Part shown: positions 25,816 through 34,785 of the stretch, piece by piece
Numbering within the stretch: position 1 is the first letter of the stretch
Layout of the letters: each line of letters opens with the position of its first letter
Assembly (NCBI RefSeq): GCF_024349785.1
Contig: NZ_AP018817.1
Coordinates: 2,635,501-2,699,500, forward strand
Length of the DNA stretch: 64,000 bases
Direction of reading: 5' to 3'
Source of the DNA: Sphingomonas bisphenolicum
GTDB taxonomy: Bacteria > Pseudomonadota > Alphaproteobacteria > Sphingomonadales > Sphingomonadaceae
The notes under the pieces: generated by a model
What the model was told of the DNA's origin: nothing
Databases searched by the model: none
What the model saw: the letters and a program-made list of their open reading frames with translations, nothing else
Made by a program: the position numbers and the translations under genes

Positions 25816-28713
25816 TCAGCGCGCCGCCACCCCTTCGGGCAGGACGACCGTCGACCAGCTCTTCCCCGGCACCAGATATTTGGCCGCAAGCGCCTGCAAC
25901 TGCGCCGGTGTGACCGAGAGCATGTCCTGCGACATATTCTTCATCGCCTCGACATAGCGGGCGTCATGGGTCGCACCCTCCATCTGGTTCATCCAGAAAG
26001 CATTGCCGGTGCTGGCCCGCATCAGCAACTGCCGCATCGGTGCAACCGCGCGCTGCAACTCGTCATCGCTGACGGGGGTCTTGGCGAGGTCTGCGGCCGT
26101 GTCCTTCACCACGCTGTAGAAATAGGCGATCTTGTCGGGCCGGACCTGGCTGGTGACCAGGATATAGCCGCCGCTTTCGTAGGAGAAGGGCCAGTTATTC
26201 TGGACGCTGGGCGAATAGGCAGCGCCCTCCGTCGAGCGCAGCTTGTCGAACAGGCGGTCGTTGAAGATCTGGGTCAATATCTCCAGCTGGCGCGCCTCCT
26301 TCTGCAGCTCGAAGCCGCCGGCGGTCGGCCAGGCCATGACCGCCGCCGCCTGTTCCTTGTCGCCCTTGTGTCGCAAGATGACCGGCGTATCGACATGGGC
26401 CGGGAAGCGCATCGCCCGGTTGATCGCGGGCACCGGCACATCCGGGCGGGCCGGCAGTGCGCCGAAGGTCGCGGCGACCGCCTGGATCGCCTCATCCGCC
26501 TTGACCTGACCGAAAATCTGCACCTCGATCGGGCCGGAGGCGAGGATCGGCTCCCAGGTGGCGCGGAATGCCTGCGGCGTCAGCGCCTCGATCTCGGCAC
26601 GGGACGGGGTGCGGAAGCGGACGTCCTTGTCATGCAATAGCCAGTTGAGATCGCGGCCCAGCACCGAGTCCGGCGCACGCGACATGGCGTCATAGGCGAC
26701 GATCGCGCCTGTCTTCACCCGCGCGATCGGCGCGGGATCCCAGCCGGGTTGCGCCAGCTTGGTCGCGAACAGGCGCAACTGGTCCCGATAATCGGCGGGA
26801 CGGGTCACGACCTGCATTTCGAAAGCATCATCGTCGGTCGAGAAATCCATGCCCATGCGGCGGCCGTTGGTCAGGTCGTCCAGTTCGCGCTGGCCGAGCT
26901 TGCCAATACCGCTCGCCACCAGCGCATAGTCGGCGGCCCAGCTTGCGACCGGCCTGGTCGGCGAAAAGGCCTGCTGGCCATGGCCGAAGCGGACGTTGAT
27001 CCGCACCTTTTCGGTTTCCGCGTCATTGGCGAAAAGGGTCAGCTTGACGCCGTTGGAGAAAGCGATGCTTTCCATGCCCTGGAGGCCGACCGGGGTGCGC
27101 GACACCACCGTTCCGGGCGGCCCGAGCTTGGGCAGGTCGTCCATGGTCACCGCCTTGTCGGCGAGGCGGGCGTTGGTCGCCGCCTTCACTGGCGCGGCGA
27201 GCGCAGCGGCGAGTTTCGCGTCAAGGCCGGGTTGCACCTTACCCGTCATCATCAGCGCGCGGAACACGCCGGCGGAGAAGAGGCGCCGCGTGGAATCGAG
27301 GATTTTTTCCGGCGTCATTGCGGACTTGCCGGCGCGAAAGATGTCGACGGCGGCCTGCGGACTGACGGTGGTCTCCCGGATGTCGACGGCGCTGACGAGA
27401 TCGCTGGCCTGCTTGGCGCCCGGTTCCGTATCCGCATTCTCGACCTGGATGTTGAGCGCGGTATCCATCTGCGCATATTCGCGCTCGATCTCGGCCTGGC
27501 TGGGTGGCGCGGCCTTCGCATCCTCCACCACGGCGCGCACGTCGGCCAGCGCCTTCTCCCAATTCTCGCCCGTCGGAATGATGGTCATGAAGGTGCCGTC
27601 GACCGAGCGGCTGACATCCTGTTGCTCCACGCCCGCTTGCAGGAAGCTGCCGCCAGCGCGCGCCGCCTGCTCCAGCCGGCGGCTGATTATCTGCAGCGCG
27701 AGCATGTCGGTCAGCTTGTCCTGGTTGTAGACGATGGTGTCGGCATGGGGTGTCCAGGGACGCAGCCAGGCCAAAGTCAGGCCGAGCGGCACGCCCGGCT
27801 CCACCACCACTCGGGTCGCAGGCCGCTTGGCGTCCGGCGCGCCGAAATCGGGCAAGGGTGCGCCCTTGCCGGGCACCGTCCAACTGGCGAAATTATCCTT
27901 GATGAGTTGTTCGGCCTGCGCCGGATCGATATCGCCTGCGATCGCGATGACGGCGTTTTCGGGGCGATACCAGCGCTGGTGGAAGGCCTCCACCTTGGCC
28001 GCGGTCGCGGCGGTCAGCGTCGCCACGGTGCCGATCGGCGCATGGTCGGCAAGCGGCTGGCCGGCGAAGAAATGCAGCCGGCTGGCGTCGGACATGCGCA
28101 TCTGCGGTCCGTCGCTCTCGCGCCGTTCGGCGAGCACCACGGCGCGTTCGGCGTCGACCGCGCTGTCCACGATATTGGGATCGGTCATCATCCCGGCGAG
28201 AATCTTCATGCTCTCGGTCAGGCTGGCCGGGGTCGCCTGCGGCAGGTCGAGCGCATAGGTGGTGCCGGTCGGCGTCGTTTGCGCGTTGCTGTCGCTGCCG
28301 AAAGTGACGCCCAGACGCTGCCAGATGCGCTTGGATTCGCCATCGGGAACATGGCGCGAGCCTCGCATCGAGAGATGTTCGATGAAATGGGCGTACCCCA
28401 GTTCCTCGGGCCGCTCCATCAGCGAGCCGGCATCGATCCGCAGGCGGACGGACACCTGCCCCGGCGGAACGCCATTGCGCCGGATGGCATAGCGCAGGCC
28501 GTTGGACAGCGTGCCGAATCGCCAGGCCGGATCGATCGGCACATCGCTGTTTTCATAGAGCCATGGCCGCACCTGCGCCTGCCCGCTGATCGGCCCCTGC
28601 CCGGCGGATGCCGGAACGGTGTCGGTCCGGGCCGCCAGGGGCGATCCCGACAGAAGCAGGGCGAGGACGGAGAGCGAAGCGGCCGAACGGCGGGGGGAAA
28701 AGCGCATAGGCAT
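25816..28713 (-). CDS. M16-family zinc metallopeptidase (pitrilysin/insulinase-like), exported
   Basis: A 965-residue peptidase, probably periplasmic. The signal sequence is within about 1-28 (LSVLALLLSGSPLAA). The inverted zinc motif HFIEH gives His109, Glu112 and His113, and Glu189 in DAERAVV is the distal zinc ligand at the family's usual distance. A second, non-catalytic M16 half follows from about residue 530. It probably degrades peptides, as periplasmic pitrilysin relatives do. It stands alone on its strand. Confidence 0.93.
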   Translation of the reverse strand: MPMRFSPRRSAASLSVLALLLSGSPLAARTDTVPASAGQGPISGQAQVRPWLYENSDVPIDPAWRFGTLSNGLRYAIRRNGVPPGQVSVRLRIDAGSLMERPEELGYAHFIEHLSMRGSRHVPDGESKRIWQRLGVTFGSDSNAQTTPTGTTYALDLPQATPASLTESMKILAGMMTDPNIVDSAVDAERAVVLAERRESDGPQMRMSDASRLHFFAGQPLADHAPIGTVATLTAATAAKVEAFHQRWYRPENAVIAIAGDIDPAQAEQLIKDNFASWTVPGKGAPLPDFGAPDAKRPATRVVVEPGVPLGLTLAWLRPWTPHADTIVYNQDKLTDMLALQIISRRLEQAARAGGSFLQAGVEQQDVSRSVDGTFMTIIPTGENWEKALADVRAVVEDAKAAPPSQAEIEREYAQMDTALNIQVENADTEPGAKQASDLVSAVDIRETTVSPQAAVDIFRAGKSAMTPEKILDSTRRLFSAGVFRALMMTGKVQPGLDAKLAAALAAPVKAATNARLADKAVTMDDLPKLGPPGTVVSRTPVGLQGMESIAFSNGVKLTLFANDAETEKVRINVRFGHGQQAFSPTRPVASWAADYALVASGIGKLGQRELDDLTNGRRMGMDFSTDDDAFEMQVVTRPADYRDQLRLFATKLAQPGWDPAPIARVKTGAIVAYDAMSRAPDSVLGRDLNWLLHDKDVRFRTPSRAEIEALTPQAFRATWEPILASGPIEVQIFGQVKADEAIQAVAATFGALPARPDVPVPAINRAMRFPAHVDTPVILRHKGDKEQAAAVMAWPTAGGFELQKEARQLEILTQIFNDRLFDKLRSTEGAAYSPSVQNNWPFSYESGGYILVTSQVRPDKIAYFYSVVKDTAADLAKTPVSDDELQRAVAPMRQLLMRASTGNAFWMNQMEGATHDARYVEAMKNMSQDMLSVTPAQLQALAAKYLVPGKSWSTVVLPEGVAAR

Positions 28714-28787
28714 GGGAGCCTAGCGCCATTTTCCTGAATGACCACTGACAAAGCGGTCATGCATGGGGCTTAAGCCCGATATGCGCA

Positions 28788-28842
28788 CCGTTCGCTTCGA
28801 GCGGGTGGAGAAGCGTTTCCCGACCTCGCCCGAAACGAATGG
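28788..28842. repeat. Dispersed inverted repeat, family 2, copy A
   Basis: The left arm (28788-28815), CCGTTCGCTTCGAGCGG onward, pairs with the right arm (about 28814-28842), whose reverse complement begins CCATTCGTTTCGGGCG. There are several mismatches and one gap. It sits between the M16 and DEAD-box genes. Related copies are at 37286-37352 and 55530-55601. Confidence 0.7.
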
Positions 28843-28853
28843 CGTCTATGGAT

Positions 28854-30239
28854 TTAGCGCGGTGCACCGGTGCGCTGGACGGCGCCCTTGTGCGTGCCGA
28901 CGCCGCCGCGACCGCGACCGCGACCACGGAAGGGCTTCTTCTCGCCGCCCTCGGCATCGGTGCGATGCGCGCGATCGGGGGCGCCGCGCTGCTGACGCTG
29001 ACCATCCTGATATTTCCGCTGGCCGTCGGCGCGGCGCGCCTGCTGCTGCGGGGTCTGGCTCGGCCCCTTCTTGGGTGCCGCCGGCTTGGGCAAAGCCCGC
29101 ACCGCGTCCATGAAATTCTCCGGCAGCGCGACGACTTCCAGCTTCACGCGGGTCGCCTTCTCGATCGCCTTCAGATAGGGGCGCTCGTCATCCGCCACGA
29201 AGCTGATCGCGATGCCGTCGGCTCCCGCGCGCGCCGTCCGTCCGATGCGGTGGACATATTGTTCGGCCACATTGGGGATTTCGAAGTTGATGACGTGGCT
29301 GACGCCCGACACGTCGATGCCGCGCGCGGCGATGTCGGTCGCGACCAGCAGCTTCACCTTGCCCTGACGGAACGCCTGCAGCGCGGTGGTGCGCTGGCCC
29401 TGGCTCTTGTTGCCATGGATGGCGAAGGCGTCGATGCCCGCGCCTTCCAGGAAGCGCACGACGCGATCGGCGCCATGTTTGGTGCGGGTGAAGATCAGCG
29501 CGCGGTCAATCTCTTCGCTCTTGAGCACCAGATGGAGGAGCGCCTGCTTCTCACCCTGGTTCACGAAATACATCTGCTGGCGGACGCGTTCGGCCGTGGT
29601 CGATTGCGGGGCGACGCTGACCTTGACCGGATTGTTGAGGAACTGTGCGGCGAGCGCCTCGATTTCCTTGGGCATGGTGGCCGAGAAGAAGAGGTTCTGA
29701 CGGTCGGCGGGCAGCATCTTGGCGACGCGCTTCAACGGGTGTATGAAGCCCATGTCCATCATCTGGTCGGCTTCGTCGAGAACGAAGATTTCCGTGTCCT
29801 TGATGGTGAAGGCGCGCTGGTCGATCAGGTCGAGCAGGCGGCCGGGGGTCGCGACGACGACATCGACGCCGACGCTGAGCGCACGGATCTGCTTGCCGAT
29901 CGGCACGCCGCCAAAGACGGTTTCGACCGACAGCTTGAGGAAACGGCCATAATCGCGAAAGCTCTGCGCGATCTGCGCGGCGAGTTCGCGGGTCGGCGCC
30001 AGCACGAGCATCCGGCAGCCCTTGACCGGCGTCGGCCTGGGGTTGCGGGCGAAATAATCGAGACTGGGCAGCGCGAAGGCCGCGGTCTTGCCGGTGCCGG
30101 TCTGGGCGATGCCGCACAGATCCTTGCCTTCCAGCAGGACGGGGATCGCCTTTTGCTGGATCGGGGTCGGGGTGACGTAGTTTTTGGAGGCGAGCGCCTT
30201 CATGATGGGCTCGGCGAGACCAAGGTCGTTGAATTGCAT
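28854..30239 (-). CDS. DEAD-box ATP-dependent RNA helicase (RhlE-like)
   Basis: Unwinds structured RNA, in the family often for ribosome assembly, RNA decay or cold adaptation. From ATG 30239 it is 461 residues. Visible motifs: Q motif (PTPIQQKAIP), motif I AQTGTGKT, Ia APTRELAAQ, Ib TPGRLLDLI, II VLDEADQM, III SATMP, V ATDIAARGIDV and VI HRIGRTARAG. A basic C-terminal tail rich in Gln, Arg and Gly ends in RGRGRGRGG and should bind RNA. An unusually long gene-free leader (30240-30550) lies upstream. Confidence 0.94.
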   Translation of the reverse strand: MQFNDLGLAEPIMKALASKNYVTPTPIQQKAIPVLLEGKDLCGIAQTGTGKTAAFALPSLDYFARNPRPTPVKGCRMLVLAPTRELAAQIAQSFRDYGRFLKLSVETVFGGVPIGKQIRALSVGVDVVVATPGRLLDLIDQRAFTIKDTEIFVLDEADQMMDMGFIHPLKRVAKMLPADRQNLFFSATMPKEIEALAAQFLNNPVKVSVAPQSTTAERVRQQMYFVNQGEKQALLHLVLKSEEIDRALIFTRTKHGADRVVRFLEGAGIDAFAIHGNKSQGQRTTALQAFRQGKVKLLVATDIAARGIDVSGVSHVINFEIPNVAEQYVHRIGRTARAGADGIAISFVADDERPYLKAIEKATRVKLEVVALPENFMDAVRALPKPAAPKKGPSQTPQQQARRADGQRKYQDGQRQQRGAPDRAHRTDAEGGEKKPFRGRGRGRGGVGTHKGAVQRTGAPR

Positions 30240-30550
30240 TAAAGAAAACTCACAAGTGGCCAGGACGCCAACTTGCTCTGCGGACGCAGGAAGGGCGCGA
30301 GGCGGGTTACGAAACGACCCGCGTGAAAAGGGAAGCCTCAAGCTTGGCGCAGACTCTCATTGGCCGGTCCGTGGTCCTCACCTGACCCCTGGAGGTCAAT
30401 TGGGATTGCGGACGATCACGCTGCCAATCGCTGGGGGACCGGAAACGGCCCGTCTGCTGCGCTGCAACGCATATGGCGAAGTTGCAGGCAAATAGCAAGC
30501 GGCCGCGGATTTGCACCGCGGCCACCGATTTTCCGGTGAAGGAAAGGACG
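30240..30550. other. Gene-free region: probable long 5' leader of the helicase gene
   Basis: No convincing gene in 311 bases. On the helicase strand a hairpin, GCGGGT/ACCCGC (about 30302-30323), lies 60-85 bases before its ATG. The right end carries a strong hairpin after the PNPOx-like gene. Long structured leaders are common for DEAD-box helicase genes regulated by RNA decay or cold; here that is inference. Confidence 0.4.
30501..30523 (-). terminator. Hairpin after the PNPOx-like gene, possible terminator
   Basis: GGCCGCGG (30501-30508) pairs perfectly with CCGCGGCC (30516-30523) around a 7-base loop, 28 bases past the PNPOx-like stop. On the minus strand no strong T run follows (GCTTGCTATTTG), so it may be factor-dependent or only stabilise the RNA end. 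Confidence 0.45.
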
Positions 30551-31021
30551 TCAGAGCGCCACTTCGGCGTGCTTGCCCTTCATTTCGTCGCGCACGTCGC
30601 CGCCGAACAGCATCTTGAAGACGCCCTTGATCGACATGTCCGACCGCCAGATTTCCGCGTTCCCCAGATCGAAGCGCAGCATCAGTAGATTGGGATCGTT
30701 GCGACCGCCCGGATACCAGGCCTCGACCTCTTTCGACCAATAGCGATCGATAATCGCCGCATCGGTTTCGGGCGTCAGCGTTCCTTCGATACAAGCGAAG
30801 AGATTATGGTCCTTGGCCGCATATTGCGCCATCGCCGGGCCGCCCGGCGCAAGCCGATTGTCGCGCGATGTGTAGAACCAGAAGCAGTGATTGGCATTCG
30901 GATCGAGTTGCGCGGTCATCGGCGCGCTATGCTCCGTGCTGTTTTGCAAGCCCAGCATCAGGAAGGGGCTGCTCGACAGTTCCGTCCAGAAACGATCTCG
31001 AATATCGGTGGTGTCGCCCAT
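30551..31021 (-). CDS. PNPOx-like split-barrel flavin protein, general-stress-protein-26 type
   Basis: A 156-residue protein of the pyridoxamine-5'-phosphate-oxidase-like fold. HCFWFYTSRDNRLA, NLFACIEGTL, YWSKEVEAWYPGG and LLMLRFDLGNAEIW are typical of the GSP26 subgroup. Relatives bind FMN or FAD and are induced by stress; no reaction is assigned. ATG 31021 follows AAGGAGA. A GGAAC-type promoter candidate lies just upstream, and the gene is divergent from nfu. Confidence 0.85.
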   Translation of the reverse strand: MGDTTDIRDRFWTELSSSPFLMLGLQNSTEHSAPMTAQLDPNANHCFWFYTSRDNRLAPGGPAMAQYAAKDHNLFACIEGTLTPETDAAIIDRYWSKEVEAWYPGGRNDPNLLMLRFDLGNAEIWRSDMSIKGVFKMLFGGDVRDEMKGKHAEVAL

Positions 31022-31052
31022 GATCCTGTCTCCTTGTTGCGTCGCCTCCTTC

Positions 31053-31077
31053 AATGGCCGGGATGCAGCGAAGTTCC
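31053..31077 (-). promoter_or_regulatory. Candidate EcfG-type promoter of the PNPOx-like stress gene
   Basis: On the minus strand GGAAC (31077-31073), a 16-base spacer and CATT (31056-31053) match GGAAC-N16/17-CGTT with one mismatch. A start about seven bases further on would leave a leader near 25 bases carrying the ribosome site. Confidence 0.4.
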
Positions 31078-31111
31078 CGAAACGCTTGATCTTGACCGCG
31101 GCAATCGCCAC

Positions 31112-31696
31112 ATGAGCATCATGCTGATCGAGACCGAACTGACGCCCAACCCGGCGACCATCAAATTCCTGCCCGGACGCGAAGTCATGGGCGTCGGCAC
31201 GCGCGATTTCGCGACGCCGGAGGAAGCGGAAGCGTCGCCGCTGGCCGATGCGCTGTTCCGCCTGGGCGATGTGACGGGCGTGTTTTTCGGCGGGCATTTC
31301 ATCTCGGTCACGATTGCGCCGGGATCGGAATGGTCCGACGTGAAGCCGGATGTTCTGGCAACGCTGCTAGAGCATTTCTCAGCGAACATGCCGCTCTTCA
31401 CGCCCGGCTCCGCTGCGGGGATCAGCGTGCCGGCCGACGAGGAGAGCTTTGCCGACGCCCCGGAAGACGCCGAGATCGTCGAGCAGATCCGCGACCTGAT
31501 CGATACGCGGGTGCGCCCGGCGGTGGCCAATGATGGCGGCGACATCATCTATCGCGGCTTCGACAAGGGCACCGTCTATTTGAAGATGCAGGGCGCCTGT
31601 TCGGGTTGCCCGTCCTCCACCGCCACGCTCAAGAACGGCATCGAGCAGTTGCTGAAACATTATGTGCCCGAAGTCACCGAGGTCCGCGCGGTCTGA
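31112..31696 (+). CDS. nfuA: Fe-S cluster carrier protein, Nfu family
   Basis: Delivers iron-sulfur clusters to client enzymes in the cytoplasm. The 194 residues consist of an Nfu N-terminal domain (TELTPNPATIKFLPG, ADALFRLGDVTGVFFG) and a C-terminal NifU-like domain (RPAVANDGGDIIYRGF, GACSGCPSS with the cluster-binding CxxC). This is the alphaproteobacterial/mitochondrial NFU1 type, not the E. coli A-type fusion. The start is uncertain between ATG 31112 and ATG 31121; neither has a clear ribosome site. Confidence 0.92.
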   Translation: MSIMLIETELTPNPATIKFLPGREVMGVGTRDFATPEEAEASPLADALFRLGDVTGVFFGGHFISVTIAPGSEWSDVKPDVLATLLEHFSANMPLFTPGSAAGISVPADEESFADAPEDAEIVEQIRDLIDTRVRPAVANDGGDIIYRGFDKGTVYLKMQGACSGCPSSTATLKNGIEQLLKHYVPEVTEVRAV

Positions 31697-31795
31697 GGCC
31701 TGTTCGCGACATTTGGCAAATCCCGAAGGATCGACTAACCGCAAGACGAATCCGCAAAGCATCAATGCTTGGGGCGGATGCTTGAGGGGGTTTGC

Positions 31796-32422
31796 TTGCG
31801 TCTTCTGGTGATCGACACCGCCACCCAGGCCCTGTCCGTCGCACTGCTGGAGGACGGGACGCCGATCGGCCGTTTCCACGAAGTCGTCGGGCGCGGCCAT
31901 GCCGAGGCGCTGTTGCCCGCCATCGCCGCCTTACCCGATGGCGGGCGCGCCGACGCGATCGTGGTGGATGTGGGACCGGGCAGCTTCACCGGCGTTCGGA
32001 TCGGCATTGCCGCCGCCCGCGCACTGGCTCTGGCCTGGAATATCCCGCTGCATGGCTATAGCGCGCCGTCGCTGATCGCGGCGAAGGCGGCGCAGGATCA
32101 TGCCGGTGGCCCGATCGCCGTCACCATCACCGGCGGCCATGGCGAGTTGTTCTGGCAATGCTTTACCGCCGACGGCATACGCGCGACGAGCGCGATCGCC
32201 TCCACGCCGATCGCGCAACTGGCAGGACTGCTCGACGCGCCGATCCTCTATGGCACGGGCGCCGAAGCGCTGGTGACGGCGCGCGGTGATGGCGCAGCGA
32301 CCACCCTCTATCCCGATGCCACCGACTATCCGCTGATCGCCGGGCTTGCGCCGCTGCCCCCTAGTCCGATCTATGGCCGTGGCGCGGATGCGATGACCAT
32401 GGCGGAGCGCGCCGCATCATGA
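31796..32422 (+). CDS. tsaB: tRNA threonylcarbamoyladenosine biosynthesis protein TsaB
   Basis: Partner of TsaD in making t6A37 on ANN-decoding tRNAs. The ASKHA-type N-terminus LLVIDTATQALSVAL and VDVGPGSFTGVRIG are diagnostic. The TTG at 31796 is preferred because GAGGGGG lies five bases upstream and the protein then starts RLLVIDTA as in relatives; ATG 31778 would add six residues. The stop overlaps the next gene in ATGA, so tsaB and rimI are coupled. Confidence 0.93.
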   Translation: MRLLVIDTATQALSVALLEDGTPIGRFHEVVGRGHAEALLPAIAALPDGGRADAIVVDVGPGSFTGVRIGIAAARALALAWNIPLHGYSAPSLIAAKAAQDHAGGPIAVTITGGHGELFWQCFTADGIRATSAIASTPIAQLAGLLDAPILYGTGAEALVTARGDGAATTLYPDATDYPLIAGLAPLPPSPIYGRGADAMTMAERAAS

Positions 32423-32898
32423 TCCCCGACCTGCATCTGAGCGTTTATGACGAGGGCGAGCGCAATGCGCTGGCGGACGCGATGGAGGTCATGGCGCGCG
32501 CCTTCGACCCCGTGTTCGGCGAGGCCTGGACGATGCCGCAACTGGCGGGCGTGCTGATGATGCCGGGCACCTGGCTGACCATAGCGCGCGTGGACGCCGC
32601 GCCGCTGGGCTTTGCGCTGGTGCGGTCGGTGCTGGACGAATGCGAATTGCTGCTGCTGGCGGTCGATCCGATCTGGCGCGGACGCGGCATCGGCGAGACA
32701 TTGCTGCGCCACAGCCTCCGCACCGCGCGCCAGCGCGGCATCACATCCATGAACCTGGAAGTGCGTTCGACAAATAAGGCCGTCAAACTATACGAGAAAA
32801 GCGGCTTCGAATATGTGCATCGTCGCCCCGGTTACTATCGCGGCAATGATGGTCAACTTCACGATGCACTCAGCTTTCGCATCGACATGCTGGCCTGA
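32419..32898 (+). CDS. rimI: GNAT acetyltransferase, RimI-like
   Basis: A 159-residue N-acetyltransferase, probably acetylating the N-terminus of ribosomal protein S18. LLLLAVDPIWRGRGIGETLL carries the R/Q-x-x-G-x-G/A acetyl-CoA loop. LEVRSTNKAVKLYEKSGFEYVHRRPGYY is the RimI-type C-terminal half. The tsaB-rimI pairing is conserved in many bacteria and supports the name. Confidence 0.9.
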   Translation: MIPDLHLSVYDEGERNALADAMEVMARAFDPVFGEAWTMPQLAGVLMMPGTWLTIARVDAAPLGFALVRSVLDECELLLLAVDPIWRGRGIGETLLRHSLRTARQRGITSMNLEVRSTNKAVKLYEKSGFEYVHRRPGYYRGNDGQLHDALSFRIDMLA

Positions 32899-33010
32899 CT
32901 TAATAGGGTCTTGCGAAATCCTACGCCAAGGTCTAGCGACCATATACCGCTCCTGAAATGCATTCCTTGGGCGGGTCGCACAACAATATAGCCTTGTAGG
33001 AAACAGGAAA

Positions 33011-33442
33011 ATGGAAACCGAATCGGCCCAGAGCGAACTGCTCATTACTTTGACGTCGGACATCGTGGCTGCCCATGTCTCGAACAACAGTGTCGCCGTC
33101 TCCGACGTATCTACGCTGATTCAGAATGTTCACGCTGCGCTGTCGGGCCTGAGCCAGCCTGCGCCGGTGCCTGAAGTCAAGCCTGAGCCGGCCGTTTCGG
33201 TCCGTTCGTCGATCAAGCCCGACTATATTATCTGCCTGGAAGACGGCAAGAAGCTGAAGATGCTCAAGCGCCACCTGATGACCCATTATCAGATGACGCC
33301 GGACGATTATCGCGCCAAGTGGGGCCTGCCCGCCGATTATCCGATGGTAGCCCCCAATTATGCCGAACAGCGCCGCAACCTGGCGAAGAAGATCGGCCTG
33401 GGCACCAAGCGCCGCCGGACCCCCGCCACACGCGGCAAATAA
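33011..33442 (+). CDS. MucR/Ros-family zinc-finger transcriptional regulator
   Basis: A 143-residue DNA-binding protein. The prokaryotic C2H2 finger is ICLEDGKKLKMLKRHLMTHY (Cys near 78, histidines near 91 and 95). It is followed by PDDYRAKWGLPADYPMVAP and a basic tail GTKRRRTPATRGK. Relatives oligomerise through the N-terminus and silence AT-rich promoters for exopolysaccharide, motility or cell-cycle genes. GGAAACAGGA stands ahead of the ATG. Stand-alone gene with its own terminator. Confidence 0.93.
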   Translation: METESAQSELLITLTSDIVAAHVSNNSVAVSDVSTLIQNVHAALSGLSQPAPVPEVKPEPAVSVRSSIKPDYIICLEDGKKLKMLKRHLMTHYQMTPDDYRAKWGLPADYPMVAPNYAEQRRNLAKKIGLGTKRRRTPATRGK

Positions 33443-33484
33443 TTCGCGCGATCGATCTGCCAGATCGATCGAGACGCCGTCAAA

Positions 33485-33518
33485 GAAAGGGGCGCATCGC
33501 CGATGCGCCCCTTTCCTG
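33485..33518. terminator. Strong intrinsic terminator between mucR-like gene and fur
   Basis: GAAAGGGGCGCATC (33485-33498) and GATGCGCCCCTTTC (33502-33515) form a perfect 14-base stem around a 3-base loop. CTTTCCTG follows on the plus strand. It isolates the mucR-like gene from the fur-led genes. Confidence 0.85.
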
Positions 33519-33579
33519 TATTCATAAAAGTCGCTAGGTTCGATCCAACCTGTCGCACCAAGCCATTAAGCGAGCCTGC

Positions 33580-34002
33580 ATGAACCGCAAAATCGACGTC
33601 GAAGCCCTGTGCCATGAAAAGGGACTGCGGATCACCGAGCAGCGCCGGGTGATCGCCCAGGTGCTGAGCGACGCCACCGACCACCCCGATGTCGAGGAAC
33701 TGCATCGCCGGTCCGCGGCGATCGATCCGGGCATTTCCATCGCCACGGTGTACCGCACGGTGCGCCTGTTCGAGGAAGCGGGCATATTGGACCGGCATGA
33801 TTTCGGCGATGGCCGCGCCCGGTACGAAGCCGCGCCGGAATCCCATCACGACCATCTGATCGACGTCGAAACCGGCAATGTCATCGAGTTCGTCGACCCG
33901 GAACTGGAACAGTTGCAGAAGCTGATCGCCGAGAAGCTGGGTTTCCGCCTGGTCGACCATCGCATGGAATTGTACGGCGTCGCCCTCGACCGGAAGAACT
34001 GA
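33580..34002 (+). CDS. fur: Fur-family metal-responsive regulator (Fur/Mur)
   Basis: A 140-residue repressor that senses iron or manganese. LCHEKGLRITEQRRVIAQVL and SIATVYRTVRLFEEAGIL make up the winged helix. SHHDHLIDVETG supplies the regulatory metal site histidines and aspartate. The structural CxxC pairs of many Fur proteins are absent, as in alphaproteobacterial Fur/Mur. The start context is weak. plsC-like follows after four bases, so the regulator is probably cotranscribed with it. Confidence 0.93.
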   Translation: MNRKIDVEALCHEKGLRITEQRRVIAQVLSDATDHPDVEELHRRSAAIDPGISIATVYRTVRLFEEAGILDRHDFGDGRARYEAAPESHHDHLIDVETGNVIEFVDPELEQLQKLIAEKLGFRLVDHRMELYGVALDRKN

Positions 34003-34006
34003 CCGG

Positions 34007-34777
34007 TTGAGCGCGCTGCGCCGGACGATCCGCATCGCGGCATTGATCGCCAGCCTGCTCGTCTGCCTGATCCCGCACCTGCTCTGGCGCGTGGCGCGCC
34101 GCCCTTCGCCGTGGCCGCGACGCTTCCTGGCGATGGCCGCGCGATCGGTCGGCGCGCGCGTGCGGAAGGACGGGCACCCCCATGACGGCGACATCTTCCT
34201 GCTCGCCAATCATGTTAGCTGGCTCGACATATTGGCGCTGGCCGGCGCGACCGGCGCAGCCTTCGTCGCGCATGACGGTATCGCCCGCTGGCCGGTGATC
34301 GGCTGGCTGGCGGCGCAGAACAACACGCTGTTTGTCGCGCGCGAGCGGCGCGGCGCGCTGTCGGGCCAGATCGACGCCCTGCGCGCGGCGCTGATGGGGC
34401 ATCAGCCGGTGGCGCTCTTTCCCGAAGGCACGACGAGCGACGGCAGCGGGCTGCTGCCGTTCAAACCGTCCTTGCTGGCAGTGTTACTGCCCCCGCCGCG
34501 CGCGGTGATGATCCAGCCGGTGCATATCGATTATGGACCGGCGACGGCGGAGATCGCCTGGCACGGCGAGGAGCCGGCAGGAACCAACGCCATGCGCATA
34601 TTGGGACGCAAGGGAACGCTGCCGGTCACGCTGCGCTTCCTGGAGCCGTTCGACCCGGCGCAATGCGCCGATCGCAAGGTCATCGCCGCCAAGGCGCGCG
34701 AGCGTATCGCACTTAGTATAGAGCAACGTTCCAAGGCGCATCAGCGCCCTTCCGCTTCGCCCCTGCCGCCTGTATAG
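34007..34777 (+). CDS. 1-acyl-sn-glycerol-3-phosphate acyltransferase (PlsC-like)
   Basis: Membrane-associated acyltransferase, by family converting lysophosphatidic acid to phosphatidic acid or acylating an ornithine lipid. Motif I is NHVSWLD (H-x4-D) and motif III FPEGTTSDG. A hydrophobic N-terminal segment (about 10-28) anchors it. The start is TTG at 34007. It lies between fur and miaB with gaps of 4 and 8 bases, suggesting one transcript. Confidence 0.9.
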   Translation: MSALRRTIRIAALIASLLVCLIPHLLWRVARRPSPWPRRFLAMAARSVGARVRKDGHPHDGDIFLLANHVSWLDILALAGATGAAFVAHDGIARWPVIGWLAAQNNTLFVARERRGALSGQIDALRAALMGHQPVALFPEGTTSDGSGLLPFKPSLLAVLLPPPRAVMIQPVHIDYGPATAEIAWHGEEPAGTNAMRILGRKGTLPVTLRFLEPFDPAQCADRKVIAAKARERIALSIEQRSKAHQRPSASPLPPV

Positions 34778-34785
34778 CTGGTGCG

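Noticed and set aside
26749-28737. Long plus-strand frame opposite the M16 peptidase
   Set aside because: Low-information Arg/Gly/His sequence without motifs; the peptidase has an intact zinc site.
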